Positions 43,835 to 56,395 of a stretch of DNA of 64,000 bases are shown piece after piece. Under the pieces are notes generated by a model. It was not told the DNA's origin. It searched no databases and saw only the letters and a program-made list of their open reading frames with translations. Source of the stretch: Kingdonia uniflora (taxonomy: Eukaryota > Streptophyta > Magnoliopsida > Ranunculales > Circaeasteraceae); contig JACGCM010002285.1 in assembly GCA_014058105.1 (NCBI GenBank), forward strand, positions 930,001 to 994,000, read 5' to 3'. The first letter of the stretch is position 1. The number at the start of each line of letters is the position of its first letter. A program made the translations under genes and the position numbers.

Positions 43835-44827
43835 TCACTTGCATTTAGCGAGAAGGGGAGGTCCGCACAAGCACTTATTATGAATATATGCAGACTCGTC
43901 AAAACGCATTAATGGAATTTCACCACATAGTCGATTATAACTCGCGTTGAAGTTCTGAACTTTAACATCCGCGAGTTGCTTTGGAATGCTCCCACTGATC
44001 CGATTATGGTTGATATCCAACTGGCCTAAACTTATTGGAAACCTCACTAGACTCAAATCAAACTCGAATAAGTTCCTTGAAATGTCTATTGAGTTAGTCG
44101 TCCCATTCGGTTTGAACAACATCGAAGCGTCTCCAACCAGTTTGTTTCTTGACAAATCAATGTTCCAGAAATCCACATTTCCAAACGACTTTGGGATTGT
44201 TCCAGTAAGTTGGTTGTGTGAGAGATATAAATATATACCATCTTTGAAATACCCGAATGATTCAGGTATTGATCCTGTTAACTGGTTTCGGTCAAGACGG
44301 AGATATTCCAGTTTAGATAGCTTGGAGAGACTTGAAGGGATTGAACCCGAGAATTGGTTGAATGCAAGGCGAATATACTCAAGGTTACTTAGTTCACCAA
44401 GAAACTCGGGTATAGGACCGCTGAGGTTGAGCCAACTCAAGGCTAGAAATTTTAAATTCTTGAGTTTTGTGATAGACTTTGGGATTGAACCTGTTAGGTT
44501 GGTGAGTTTATGAAACTGTAAGAATTCAAGGTAAGAAAGGTCTCCAATGGCAGAAGGGATTTGGCCAGATATTGTTTGGGCGAATATGGAAAATTTGGTG
44601 ACACGGTTAGTTTTTAGATCACATGTATCTTCGAAACCGTACCAGTTGCAGCAATCTTTGTTAGGGGGAACAAAATGAGGATTTAGAGATGTTAGAATTT
44701 CTTTGAGAGCTTTATAGTCATCAGGGTGACAACTTTTGGATAGGCAAGGAGATGGGAGAGAAGATAAAAGGATAAGAGAGAAAGCGAGGGAGAGGGAGAG
44801 GCAGAGATGAGTAGTAGTAGTGCTCAT
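43835..44827 (-). CDS. PGIP: polygalacturonase-inhibiting protein, copy 5 (intact)
   Basis: 330 residues, intronless, no stops. It has a signal peptide of about 28 residues (SLAFSLILLSSLPSPCLS), an N-cap (KSCHPDDYKALKEI, DCCNWYGFEDTCD, KTNRV), about ten LRRs (SWLNLSGPIPEFLGELSNL, RLDRNQLTGSIPESFGYF), and a C-cap ending CLCGPPLLAKCK. The length is typical of secreted PGIPs that block fungal polygalacturonases in the cell wall. A TATAAATAGA box lies about 40 nt upstream of the ATG (44866-44875). It is clearly closer to copy 4 than to copy 1 (shared LDINHN and FNxSYNRL wording), so two PGIP subtypes coexist. The ligand cannot be inferred. Confidence 0.94.
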   Translation of the reverse strand: MSTTTTHLCLSLSLAFSLILLSSLPSPCLSKSCHPDDYKALKEILTSLNPHFVPPNKDCCNWYGFEDTCDLKTNRVTKFSIFAQTISGQIPSAIGDLSYLEFLQFHKLTNLTGSIPKSITKLKNLKFLALSWLNLSGPIPEFLGELSNLEYIRLAFNQFSGSIPSSLSKLSKLEYLRLDRNQLTGSIPESFGYFKDGIYLYLSHNQLTGTIPKSFGNVDFWNIDLSRNKLVGDASMLFKPNGTTNSIDISRNLFEFDLSLVRFPISLGQLDINHNRISGSIPKQLADVKVQNFNASYNRLCGEIPLMRFDESAYIHNKCLCGPPLLAKCK

Positions 44828-44865
44828 GGTGTTCCTACATCAACTTAAGGAGTAAAGTTGAGAGT

Positions 44866-44875
44866 CTATTTATAG
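44866..44875 (-). promoter_or_regulatory. TATA box of PGIP copy 5
   Basis: TATAAATAGA on the minus strand, about 40 nt before the ATG at 44827. The spacing resembles that of copy 1. Confidence 0.6.
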
Positions 44876-44889
44876 AGGCAAATTGATAT

Positions 44890-46070
44890 ACATGATGGTC
44901 ATTGGTCAACAAAACAATTCTGTATATACTAGGGGTACTCTTGCCTGGTTTCTACATATTTTAAATCAGAACAGATACGATGAAACTGCTGTGCAAGGTT
45001 TCCAATTTTTGGGTAGTCAACAATTTGGAAGAGTTTTTGCAAAGCCCGGTTTTCCCAGGAGGAGAGTTGTCAACAATTACTGAGATTTGAGAGTTGTTAT
45101 CTAGGCTTGATGTTTAATCCAAGCTAATATTCTTAAAGTTTAGTCATGACAATCATCGCCTATTTGTAGTCGTGTAGTTCTTGAGCGCTTTGACAACTCG
45201 GAAGGAACCATCCCTGTATAATATATAGATTAGAAGTATGATCGCGTATCTAATGTTAAGTGTAAGAATCTAATTTTGTATATCGAACTTAGTCTCTCAC
45301 ACCAAAGATAATTAGAGCACTATCAATTAATTGCTAACACGAGATTTAGCGTGAAAAACCTTTGAATAGGCTAAAAACCACGACTTTTCTTGAGGATTTT
45401 AGAAAGATATATTATTGATGATGGCTAGCTATTACAAAAATCGCTCTGGATAATTCTGTGTAGAGTCTTTGGATCGAATTCTCTGTGCCTAATCTGTAAT
45501 TTTTGGTTTTATTTATAGGTTTTATAATATGACCGTTTGACGACCATTATTACTTTTAATGACAAATTTTACAATTTGATTTTGATGAGTCTTTGAACTG
45601 ATTGCGGTCTGATCCTTCTATTTTGTAACGTCTTTTTTAATGACTGGGTGTTTGTTGAATCGAGATGTTGGTGTGGAGGTCGAGAATGAGAAGTAAACTC
45701 TTTTTTGTAGTTGTTCCATAGTGTCATGTAATCGTATGTTGATGAGTTCGAGGAAATGTATGATGGTCGAAACTGAGGCTTGAGTTCGAGATCCGGAGTA
45801 GGCCACTGCGCTAATCAAAATTGATATGTTTTTTGGTAATGCACTAAGACTGAGGCTCTGTTTTAGAAACGTTTGTCATCGGATTGAGACCCATATAACG
45901 TCAACATCTATCTTCAGTAGGTGGCATACTGATGGCGTCTCTCTCTTATGTGGCACATGGCTATATTACTATTAGGTGAGAGAACCTTTAATTTGAAATC
46001 AATTACAAATCTATCTCAACAACTCTCTCTTTATCTCCGCATTTCTCTCTACTCATCTCTCTCTATAAGT
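44890..46070. other. intergenic DNA with an LTR-like segment
   Basis: 45270-45560 contains TTTAGCGTGAAAAACCTTTG and AATAGGCTAAAAACCACGAC, similar in wording and order to 58960-59010. It could be a decayed LTR end. No gene is seen. The frame at 45618-45818 is unrecognised. Confidence 0.35.
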
Positions 46071-46074
46071 GGGT

Positions 46075-46166
46075 GTTGTGACCGGAACTCTCGATCTCCT
46101 AAGATTTCTTCATTGTGGCTGTTGTGACCAGAACTCTCGTTCTCCTAAGATTTCTTCATTGTGGCT
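46075..46166. repeat. 46-bp tandem duplication
   Basis: Two adjacent 46-bp copies (46075-46120, 46121-46166) differ at two positions and begin GTTGTGACC(G/A)GAACTCTCG. Confidence 0.9.
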
Positions 46167-46344
46167 ATTCAATAAGAGGATCTTTCTTTGGTTGTAGAAG
46201 CGGCTCGATTATGTGAAATCTTTTTTTGAGGGGTTTTTGAAATTTCTAGGAAATCTTAGGATGTGATTCTCTTCTCAGTATGTGTATCAATTTAGTTTTG
46301 ATTGAGAATTTTAAATACGAAGATAAACATTGATTTTGTGCAAC

Positions 46345-47320
46345 AAAATATTGTCGAACATTCTTTAGATCGACAATATGGACTAAAATATTATCGAATT
46401 CGACAACTTTAGCGCATAAAACATTGTCGAATATTTTGTACATCGACAATTTGGTGCATAATCGACAACTTTGACGCATAAAATATTGTCGAACATACGT
46501 TACATCGACAATTTTTGGTGCATGAAATATTGTCGATTAATACTGGTATGCGATAATTTGTAGTCCACACAATCCAAAACCTGTATAGTTTTGTCGATTA
46601 AGTTTCCTAATCTTTGTTGCTGATGGCCTACCACATATCACATCGACAGTGTTTATTTAATTTTTGTCGATCCATGATTGTTATTGTTGATTAAGTGTAG
46701 TTATTTAAGCATAAAGTTAATGTTGAGTATACTGTAAATTGTATGTTATATTGTCGATGTCGACAATATTTATTGTACAAATATTATCGACAATAGACTG
46801 TAACAACAAATTTAAAGATTACCATAGTATTTTATTAGCGACTGTACACCTAATAGACAAATATTTTGTGCACATTTTTGTCAACAATGCACTTCATTAA
46901 CAAAATTGCTTGATAACCTTTTGTCGATAACGCATTTCATTGACAATATTACAAGATCAAAATATAAGATACAATTAGAGATTACTTCAAAATATTTAGT
47001 GGCTAATCACAATGGGAGTAGTCTAACTTGTTCCAACCAGAATCTCATGTACAAATTTTTTCAAAATATCAAATACAGTAGTCATGAACTTGAAACAAAA
47101 ACTAAATGAAATCAACACAACTCCATCTCATGAAATCATGAACTCTCTTCCTCGTGATGGTATCCCTCATGATACTATTCCAGTGTCCATCTCAGCCTCT
47201 TCAGATGTCCTACATAAATTGATAAATATCTCTCATGATAATAGTATTATTGATAACTCATCAATCGACACTTAGTATATACGAAATTGTCGACTTCCCA
47301 TATAGTCGACAATATACTAC
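46345..47320. repeat. TTGTCGA/TCGACAA hairpin repeats upstream of the PMD3 locus
   Basis: At least a dozen ATTGTCGAA...TCGACAAT inverted pairs, many in units of about 45-65 bp with ATAAAATATTGTCGAACAT and ACATCGACAATTTTGGTGC parts. They are densest at 46345-46560, then sparser to 47320. The same motif recurs in introns at 54115-54430, 56155-56395, 57235-57330 and 58310-58665. Confidence 0.85.
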
Positions 47321-47340
47321 TCTTGATTTAGAGTTGTTGG

Positions 47341-47614
47341 TAATAGGGAACACGTAGCGGAAGCAATTTGAATCGAGAAAATAAAAGAGATTGCAAGGAA
47401 TAAATAATAAAGAGAGAAATTTTAGATATCTTGGTTGAATACATCTCTCAACTATTACATGCCTATTTATAATAGAGCTAGAGGATTCTCATATTAGAAA
47501 GATCATATTATTTATATATAAGCTTAATCTAGAAACAAATAAAACTCGAAAGAAAATTAAACCTAATGAATTTAGAAGTATGATTGGGCTTAATCATTTA
47601 AAGGCCCTGCATCA
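47341..47614 (-). repeat. 3' LTR of the Ty3/gypsy element
   Basis: Direct repeat of 52500-52763. Both end GCCCTGCATCA on the plus strand. Confidence 0.92.
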
Positions 47615-48646
47615 TGCTCCTGCTGTGGAAAAGAACTTGCCCACGAGTTCTTAAAAAGATGAGAATCATGCGTTTCACCATAATAAGGAGAAATGTTTGC
47701 CACATTGAACGCAGATGAGATGTGGTAACCTTCGGGTAAGGAAATGACGTATGCATTATCGATAATCTTCTTAAGCACTTCATATGGCCCAATCTTTTTC
47801 ATCTTCAATTTATTATAAGTGCCAATCAGAAACGTTCCCTTTTTAAATAGGCCATGGCAAGATTACCAACTTCAAAAGTTTGAATACGCCGATGTGCATC
47901 GGCCGAAGCTTTGTACTTGGCATTTGAAGCTTAAATATTTTTTGTAGCCATCTCATGAATTTCAGCAACTTGATTGAAGAAATCATTAGACAATGAATTA
48001 ACACCTGGAATTTTATGAAGATCTACAAGATCGAGGAGGTGCTTAGGAACCATGGAATAAACAATCTGAAAAGGAGAAAAACCGGTAGTTCTACTCTTAG
48101 AAGTATTATAAGCGAACTCCGCATGAGAAATACATAAATCTCATTGCCTTGGCTTTGCACCGGATAAAACATGAAGTAAATTTCTCAAAGTACGATTAAC
48201 TACTTCCGTTTGACCATCGGTTTGCGGGTGAGTGGTGTTACTAAACTTTAAAGATGTATCCAAACGTTGCCAAAAAGTTTGCCAAAAATAGCTTAAAAAT
48301 TTACTATCGCGATCTGAAGTAATAGATTGTGAAACACAATGAAGGCGTACAATTTCTCGGAAGAATAAATTTGTGATTTGGACTGCATCATGACTTTTTT
48401 TTGCAAGGGATGAAGTGTGGCTTCTTTGAGTAGCGATCGACTGCCACAAAAATTGAATCAACTCCTCTTTGAGTCCAAGGGAGTCCTAATACAAATTCCA
48501 TAGAAATATCGGTCCAAGATGATTCGGGAATCGAAAGAGGGGTGTAGAGGCCCATATTTTGAGCACGACCTTTGGCTTGTTGGCATACAAAACATTTGTG
48601 AATAAAGTCCGCAACATCTTTCTTTAAAGAATGCCAAAAATATCAT
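47590..48646 (-). pseudogene. gypsy integrase region (broken)
   Basis: Pieces of the zinc-binding region ([14 protein letters not shown]) and start of the core ([15 protein letters not shown]) are near 48470-48640. The core is at 48141-48461 ([20 protein letters not shown] and the Glu-bearing [19 protein letters not shown]). The C-terminal GPYEVLKKIIDNAYVISLP module is at 47590-47808. Frames differ, so it is inactive. No chromodomain is seen. Confidence 0.85.
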
Positions 48647-48708
48647 TCTTCTACCAAAACAATTGTTTTATTACGACCTAAATGTCCACCAAGACTTCCT
48701 CTATGTAG

Positions 48709-51038
48709 TTATATAATAACGTACTCTCGTAAAAAACCTTGGGGAATACAAAGATGAGTACCATGAAAAAGAAAACCATCATGAAGAAGAAAGTCGGACG
48801 TACCTCCTTGATTATTGTTGTATTTTTCCCACATCTCTGAAAAATTCGCATCATCACGTCGACTCAAGGCATCTGAAACTTTATTTTGCTTCTCCGGTTT
48901 GTGCTTGATAAAAAAATTAAATTGTTGAATCTTGGCGATCCAACGAGCATGCATTCGATTAATATTGGTATTACTTTGGATGCACTTAAGGGATTCATGA
49001 TCGGTATATAATAGAAATTCTTTTTGAAGCAAATAATGTTTCCAATGCTTAAGAGCTTGTACAACCGAATAAAATTCCACCTCATAAGTAGTCCAAGTAT
49101 GGCGAGCTTCACATAGCTTTTTACTATAATACGCAATTGGTCTTCCTTATTGAGTTAAAATGACACCTATACCACGGGTAGAGGCATCACAATCCACTTC
49201 AAATAATTTTGTGAAATTGGGTATAATAAGAACCGGTGACGAAGATAGTTTTTCTTTGAGTAAGGCGAAACTTTGTTCGGCATCTGGACTCTAAGTAAGG
49301 TGAGATTGTTTTAAACAATCTGTAAGAGGGGCCACTATAGTAGATTTTTTTTGCACAAAATGATGATAAAAGGATGCCAAGCCATGAAAAGATCAAACAT
49401 CAAAAATAGTTTTTGGAGTAGGCCACTCACGAATAGCATTGACTTTGTCTTCGTCAACATAAATACCATCGGCGGAAACGATAAATCCCAAGAAAATAAG
49501 TTTAATTTGCATAAATGTACACTTCTTGAGTTAAATTTGGAGAGAGGTACCTTGGAGTGCTTGAAATACTTGTCGAATATGGTAAAGATGCTCCTTCTCA
49601 TCTTTGCTATAAATGAGAATATCATCGAAATAAACGACAACAAACTTGTTCAAGAAAGGCTTTAAAGCCTCATTCATAAGCCTCATAAAGGTACTAGGAA
49701 CATTAGACAAACCAAATGGCACAAGCCATTCATATAATCTTTCTTTAGTTTTGAAAACCGTTTTCCATTCATCTCCGGGACAGATCCAAATTTGGTGATA
49801 ACCATTTTTGAAATCAATTTTAGAGAAGATTTTTGAGCCGGAGAACATATCCAACATATCATCAAGGCGAGGAATCGGAAAACGATAATATACCGTGATT
49901 TTGTTAATAGCTCGACTATCAACACACATGCGCCAAGAACCATCTTTCTTTGGGATTAGGAGTGCCAGAACCGTACACGAGCTCATTGATGGACGATTAA
50001 GGCCTTTAGAAAGTAGGTCTTGTACTTGCTCTTGTAAAATCGCATGGTATTTTGCTGGCATACGGTAAGTTTGCCAGCAAGCTTGTACCCAAAACAAGAT
50101 CGATGTGATGCTGAATATCCCTCATAGGAGGTAAAGAATCTAGAAACTCGGTAGGATGAATGCTAGAAAATTAATGTAAAAGATCTTTAACTTCTTGAGG
50201 CATGTCATTAGGATTGGAGACATCACCTTTAGAAACAAGAGCAAAAATAGTTTCGACCACTTGAACATCTTTCTCTACATCATCGAAAAGCAATAAAAGC
50301 GTTTTCGCGGTCGGAGGTGCTTTGAGTTTCACATTGGGCTTTATATGAGTAAACATATACTTGAGACCACCTTTTGTAAATGTGTACATATTGTTATGTC
50401 CCTTTCTATCAACATCTAAATCAAATAACCAAGGTCGTCCAAGAAGAATATGACAAACATCCCATGTCAATGACATAACATAAAATCTCCTCACTATATT
50501 TACCAATAGTAAAAGAAACCCGACATTGATGTGTAACCTTAGGAACACAAGTATCCATGATCCAATAAATAGGATAAGGATCTGGATGCAAACTAAGAGC
50601 TAAACCAAGCTTTAGAACCACCGATTTAGAAATAATATTTTCCCTTGAACCACCATCAATGATAAATTTGGCGAGTTTACCGTTAATCAAGCATTGGGAG
50701 CGAAATATGTTGTTGCGTTGGGATGTATCTCCTTGTTGTGTAAAGAGAAGTTTACAAAAATTACGACATCGTTCATCTTCTTCGTCGCATCCATCAAGAA
50801 CTTCTTCAATAATATCCGACGACAACTCAAATAAAATTTGATCACAAAGAGCCAAAACGGATGGATGCTCATGAACCTCACCATCAGCGATAACCTCCTC
50901 ATCATGATGTGTTAAATTTACTCGAGGGTTTAAAATGTTTTGAGATGGGCAAATATTGGATGCATGACCTTGTTGGTTACAACGATAGCAATAATATATT
51001 TTAGGACGGGCATAAGGGTCGGTGGGGTGTTCAAGCAA
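48709..51038 (-). pseudogene. gypsy protease, reverse transcriptase and RNase H (broken)
   Basis: A zinc knuckle CYRCNQQGHASNIC opens the frame at 51038. It is followed by a protease with FIIDGGSRENIIS. Reverse transcriptase is at 49531-50097 ([30 protein letters not shown], catalytic [10 protein letters not shown]). RNase H is at 48709-49136 (EFLLYTDHESLK, MHARWIAKIQQF, KVSDALSRR). The domains sit in separate frames with stops between them, so no full polyprotein can be made. Confidence 0.92.
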
Positions 51039-51166
51039 AGGTTTAGGGTCGGAGGGTCAATTATTTTCATATTGGTTAGGAGGGCGATTATGGGGTTGTG
51101 GGAAACGGGTGTTTGTGGTAGAGTTATATGTTTTTAGAGAATTTTTTAAGTTGGAAGAAGGGGTAT

Positions 51167-52464
51167 TCATAAGAGATGTGTTGGGTGTAAAACGGTTTGT
51201 TTGAGGAAATGAGGATGATGAATACTCTCGGTATTGTGGTCGCCCATTATTAGAAAATCATTTGGCTTATCGAGAAATTGTTCTGCTCGTTGAGCTAACT
51301 CAATAACGATATCCATAGAAGGAATATGCGACATCGACATCTTTTCTTGAATCTCAAAACGTAAACCTCCAATGAAACGACTAAGTTGTTTGACCTCATT
51401 CTCAATCATACAATTACGCGCTGATAAACGGTAAAAATCTTCAAGATATTCGGCAACGGGGCGAGTACCTTGTTTTAAATTTTGAAGTTGGTCATAAAGA
51501 ATTACTTCGTAGTTAGAAGGTAGAAAACGATGTCGTAGATATTTCTTCATTTGTGCCCAATCACGAATAGGTAATTTTTCCTCTTTACGGTAAGCCTCGA
51601 CAATACTATCCCACCAAGCATTACCACTACTCTTGAGCTTATATGCTACGAGCGAAGTTTTATTTTCCTCCAGAATATGCGTGTAATCAAAAAATTTCTC
51701 CACCGTAGAAAGCCAATCGAGAAAATCTTCAACATGATGATGGCCATTAAAGGCTAGAAGATTAACCTTTATCTTGTACTCAAATTGATGGGGTTGTGCT
51801 TGGTGAAGTATAAAATATGGATCATGAATATATAAATTGGGAGGTCACCCACGTACGCCATCGACAAGAGCCATATCGTTCATAGATAATTCATAATCAT
51901 AGTTTTTTTTGTTGGGATTGATAATCGGGTAGGTAGTTTTGGTGGTTATTGGTCTTTTGTGGAGTATGACGGTGTTGTATAATTTCATGTTGGTTGTAGC
52001 GGTTCTGGGAAGAGGTAAAAAAGATGGATTGGTGAGGGTTGCCTGAATAATTGTGGTCGTTTAGGGTTATATCAACATGGGTATTAGAAAACATTAGGTT
52101 TTTTGGGTTGTAATGATGTGAGAATGGTATTAGGGTTTTGACGGCATTGGGTTGTTTTGGTGGGGGTTTCATGGGTATTGGGTGTGAGTGTAAGGTCGGA
52201 ATTTCGAAAAGTGAATGGTGGGGTATATATAAGTAAAGTTTTGGATGGTGAAAAGGGTATGGAAGTAACGGGGGTTGAGAAGGGTGATAGTTTACTTTCT
52301 TATATAGTGAGGTTGTTGATGGTTGCGGCGAGTTATTGAACTTGTTAATTGGAAGCTTCAATTTTATCCTTCAAACATTTAAGTTTTTCGGCGAACTCTT
52401 CTCTTGTCCAAAGGTTTCCAAGATTTTCTTCTTGGGCACGGTCTTCATTTTCATTGTTCACCAT
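51167..52464 (-). pseudogene. gypsy gag (broken)
   Basis: The ATG at 52464 starts MVNNENEDRAQ and soon meets stops. The retrotrans_gag capsid domain is open at 51167-51703 (KLKSSGNAWWDSIVEAYRKE, WAQMKKYLRHRFLPSNYE, GTRPVAEYLEDFYRL, QLSRFIGGLRFEIQEKM). Confidence 0.88.
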
Positions 52465-52499
52465 CTTGGCACAGGCCTGCGACTGAATCTGATACCACT

Positions 52500-52763
52500 T
52501 TATAGAGAACATGTAGCAGAAATGAGAAAATAAAAGAGATTGCAAGGAATAAATAATAAAGAGAGAAATTTTATTTATCTTGGTTGAATGCATCTCTCAA
52601 CTATTACATGCCTATTTATAATAGAGCTAGAGGATTCCCATATGAGAAGGATCATATTATTTAGACATAAGCTTAATCTAGAAACAAATAAAACTAGAAA
52701 GAAAATTAAACCTAATTAATTTTGAAGTATGATTGGGCTTAATCATTTAAAAGCCCTGCATCA
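52500..52763 (-). repeat. 5' LTR of the Ty3/gypsy element
   Basis: Direct repeat of 47341-47614. It adjoins the primer binding site. Confidence 0.92.
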
Positions 52764-52768
52764 GTTGG

Positions 52769-54110
52769 GTAAAAGGACTCTGACATATTGTCAACCACAC
52801 AGACATCGATAATATTCTCCATATCCCTAGGCGAAAAAAATTGAAACCCACGCTAAAAAAATTCCTCTTAAAATCTAAATCTTACTTACCAAATCTTTCG
52901 TTGTCAACCTAGTCGGAGTCCACCGTTCTTTACACAAACACGCAAACATCACTTTGATCAAAATCTTCAAAAGCAACCCCAACTTCAAATCCGAGATAGG
53001 ACAACCTCAATTTCACTTTTAAATTGTTCTTACTGAAACCGAATCCTACCTTCAATACATCCTTCAAATTGCAATATAGATATTAATTAGTATGATCAAG
53101 AGGGAGAAACATGAAAGAAAGAAAGAGAGCCAAATCTAAAATAATTTAAGAGAGAGAGAGCCAGTGATTTAAGAGCAAGAGAGAGAGAAAGAGAGTTTCA
53201 AAATTCAAATCGAGATAGAAGAGTGAGAAAAGAGAGAAGCAAATTCAAATGAGAGAGAGGCCACCTCATTTCCAACTATCCTTATTGGTTTTCCAATTTC
53301 CATCTCCTATAATATAAGAGCCACTCATCTCTAAAAAATGCCACCTCCTCTCTAAGGTGTATGGTGTGAGTTGAGTGTAGGGAGAGTGTGGCCAAATTGA
53401 GTATAGGCGAATCCTCTCTAAAAAAAATAACCTATTTTTTTCAAACTTTAAAGGATGGTTGATAGTACAAAGCCACAAATTTTGCAAAATGATTAAGGGG
53501 AGAGGATTCCCATATACACCCAAACTGCTATACACCCACTACACTCTTACTTGACCACACACCTATCTGACGTGACATTTTTAATCTTTTTTTAAGAGGA
53601 AGAAATTGGTGACGTGGACAAATTTGAAAAAAAAAACTGCTATCCTCACTCACTTAGTGACTTACTCGTAACTCACTCCCTCACAGACTCTTTATCGATC
53701 ATACCTTTACTCTCTCTCACTCACTCACTCTGACAACTCGCTCACATTCACTATCTCCCTCAGTCATTATCTCTCTCTCTCAATCACTCTTTCTCTTTCA
53801 CTTACTCTCTATCTCCCGGTGATTAATTGTAAACCTCAGAGGATTGTCATCATACACTGGATTTGGGAGCTATAAATCGGAGGACTGCCATCATACACCT
53901 CCCTTATTGACTAGGTAATCAAACGCATTCCCTTCAAATGATCCCTATTCCTATCATCTTGTCTTCTTATTTTTTGTTTAAATTTTCCCGCGTAATCCAT
54001 TACGCTTTTTTTGTTTGTTTCTTTTACCAAATTTTGGAAGAATTTCCTCAAATTTTAGGATTTAAGTAGAAGATCGGTAAATTACCCACTCTAGGTTAGG
54101 TTAAACTTTT
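52769..54110. other. non-coding DNA with GA- and CT-rich tracts
   Basis: GAGAGA-rich stretches at about 53100-53260 and CTCTCT/CACTCACT-rich stretches at 53640-53820. A GT-AG exon upstream of the PMD gene may be hidden here, but none could be fixed. Confidence 0.4.
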
Positions 54111-54114
54111 GAAT

Positions 54115-54430
54115 AATTGTCGATGTCTGATCAATCGACATTAATTACTATTATTTTTAAGAAAAAATTGTCGATTATGTTAAACTCCACAAAATAATGT
54201 TGATATATTTGATGTTCAACAATTTCTAATTGCTCGAAAATCAATTTGTTGACAAGTAAGGGATTACTATGCATCAAACATTGTCGACGATTTCATAAAT
54301 CGACAATTTTTATTGTCGATTATCTTAAAATCGATAATTTCTTGAAAATATTTGTCGATTTTATCTTTCATCGACAATATTGTAATAATTAATTGCCAAT
54401 TTTTAGAGTGGTTGACAATTTCTTAGCTTT
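54115..54430. repeat. TTGTCGA hairpin repeats, 5' intron of PMD3
   Basis: At least six TTGTCGA or TCGACAA words in inverted pairs lie before the exon at 54497. Confidence 0.8.
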
Positions 54431-56154
54431 GACAATTTAAGTGCTTAAACTGTTTCAAATGCCTTTGCCAATGCCTAATTTGTGTTTCTTAAGCAGGATG
54501 GCACCAAAGTAGAAAGTCCTAGAGAAGATACGCCCAATAGCCTCACATCGGAAGGGCTAATTTCAGAGCGAGAAGATCCCTCGCATCTAAATTTTAATAA
54601 ACCACCTCGCGTGTCTACCAAAAGGAGCAAAACAGATTCTAGTAGGGCAGAAGCAAGTGAAAGTCTCCCTCAGGTGGTAGTAACACCTGAAGAAGTTCAA
54701 GATGTTGAAAATCCTTCTACAAGTGGCAGTGATTCCCAAGAATCTATTTCTAGTACAGATTATGTCTATCACAATAAAGCAGCTCCTGCGAGTGATACTC
54801 CATAAAATGAAGCTTTCCTAAACCCTACAGTTGAAGAACATGAGTAGGGTACGAGAACCACAGACGAAGAAGGTATCCAGGATGACAACAACAATGACTC
54901 AATTGAGTCAAAGCAGACGAATATGTCCCCAGGGATACCTATTTGTTGATGAGCTTCCAGACACATAGGGCAAAAGCTCTAGCTCTTGGACAGGTACTGT
55001 TTCAGTAGCTAATTATTTTAATCTTGATCCCAATTCTAGCAATGTTCCCTTCTTTTATTTTGACAATGATAAATATGATTATATTGTATTTACAGGACCC
55101 CGACTGTCTACGGGTGTTTTACCACAGTCTTACTTGGGATATTGTTAGGGAGGCTGAGAAGGTTCAAGGACTGGTAAATCTACAAGGGCTTGGCAGAATT
55201 GGAGCCATTTCATACACACTACAGCGCAGCATTGATTACAGCTTTTGCCGAGCGTTGGCATCCAGAGACCAACAATTTTCATTTTAAATGGGACGAGATT
55301 ACTATCACGCTGGAGGATGTGTGGAGATTAGTTGGGTTGAGAGTTGGCGGAGATATGACAGTTGTTTAAGGGAAGTGGGGAGCAAATAATGTCAAACAAG
55401 TTTTTATAGACTATTTTTTCTAAAGGGATCAAGTTTACCTTGATCTGAAGGATGGAGGTGCGGAGATATCTCTTTCACAGGTAAAGATGGTCGATTTATT
55501 CGCCTACAAGCTTGGAAAAAATGTACACGACCCTGATGCAGCAGAGGCATCTTCTTCCTCTGAACTTCCGAGATTGTCTTATTGAGCAGTTGCCAAAGCA
55601 TACATGTTGTATGCTTTAGGATCTTTTCTTTTCCCTACCAAGAAAGGGACTGATGTGTCGCCGAAGTATCTTAATTTCTTTGAGAACAAGAACTTAAAGA
55701 TTACATGGTCATGGGGAGGTGCGACCTTGGCTCACATGTATTACAGCTTAGGCGCTTCTTCGAGAGTGAATGCTAAAGCTCTTGCAGGCTGTACTACATT
55801 GCTAGAGGTAAGTGTATGCATAAATTTTTTGGTTTTGTTGCTGGTCTGTTTCATTCTTTTTGTTGTAATTGAAGGTTTTTTAATTTTTACAGTCCTGGAT
55901 ATTCGAGCACTTCCCGAAGCTGCCCGAAATTCTAAAACCGAATAATCCCTGTACTCCTGAGTACTGTACGAGGTGGTCTTGGACTAAAATGACAAGTGAT
56001 AAATTTGGTGAAAAAGCTTTAAAGATATTTAGAGAAGCCCTCAACAACTATACGCTTGAGGATGTAAGTTCCCTTTAACTTTGTTGGATTAATTCCCCGT
56101 TATAGTATTAATTTCCTACTCATTTATAGTTGGAAATTATCAAAAATTTATAGT

Positions 56155-56395
56155 TCAAAATTGTCGAATATATGAAATGTCGACAATTTCATAGTAAGAA
56201 ATTGTCGAACATTTGGAATGTTCAACAATTTCATATTCATTAATTATCGATTAGACGAGTTGCCGACAATTTCATGTAATTTATTGCTAAGTATTTGGAA
56301 GATCGACAATTTGACAATAATTTATTGTTGATTATATGGATAATCGACAATTTACATTATAACTAATTGTCGATCCTTCTTACGACGACAATAAT
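56155..56395. repeat. TTGTCGA hairpin repeats, PMD3 intron
   Basis: About eight words in alternating orientation (ATTGTCGAA...TTCGACAATTT type), wholly within the intron between 56063 and 56466. Confidence 0.85.

Larger units (their letters stand above)
47341..52763 (-). mobile_element. full-length, decayed Ty3/gypsy retrotransposon
   Basis: LTRs 47341-47614 and 52500-52763 (TG...TA, about 270 bp) are flanked by GTTGG at 47336-47340 and 52764-52768. An iMet PBS (TGGTATCAG, minus strand) lies at 52489-52497 after a 2-nt spacer. A TATAAATA box is in each LTR. Order on the minus strand: gag, zinc knuckle, protease, reverse transcriptase, RNase H, integrase, which is the Ty3/gypsy order. Stops and frameshifts in every domain mean it is not autonomous. 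It inserted into the TTGTCGA-repeat locus. Confidence 0.95.

Noticed and set aside
43986..44513. 175-codon plus-strand frame opposite PGIP copy 5
   Set aside because: Antisense shadow of the LRR repeats. The same shadow appears opposite copy 4 (28831-29073).
46345..47320. CRISPR-like array
   Set aside because: Repeat units vary in length and sequence, are inverted rather than direct, and the DNA is plant nuclear.
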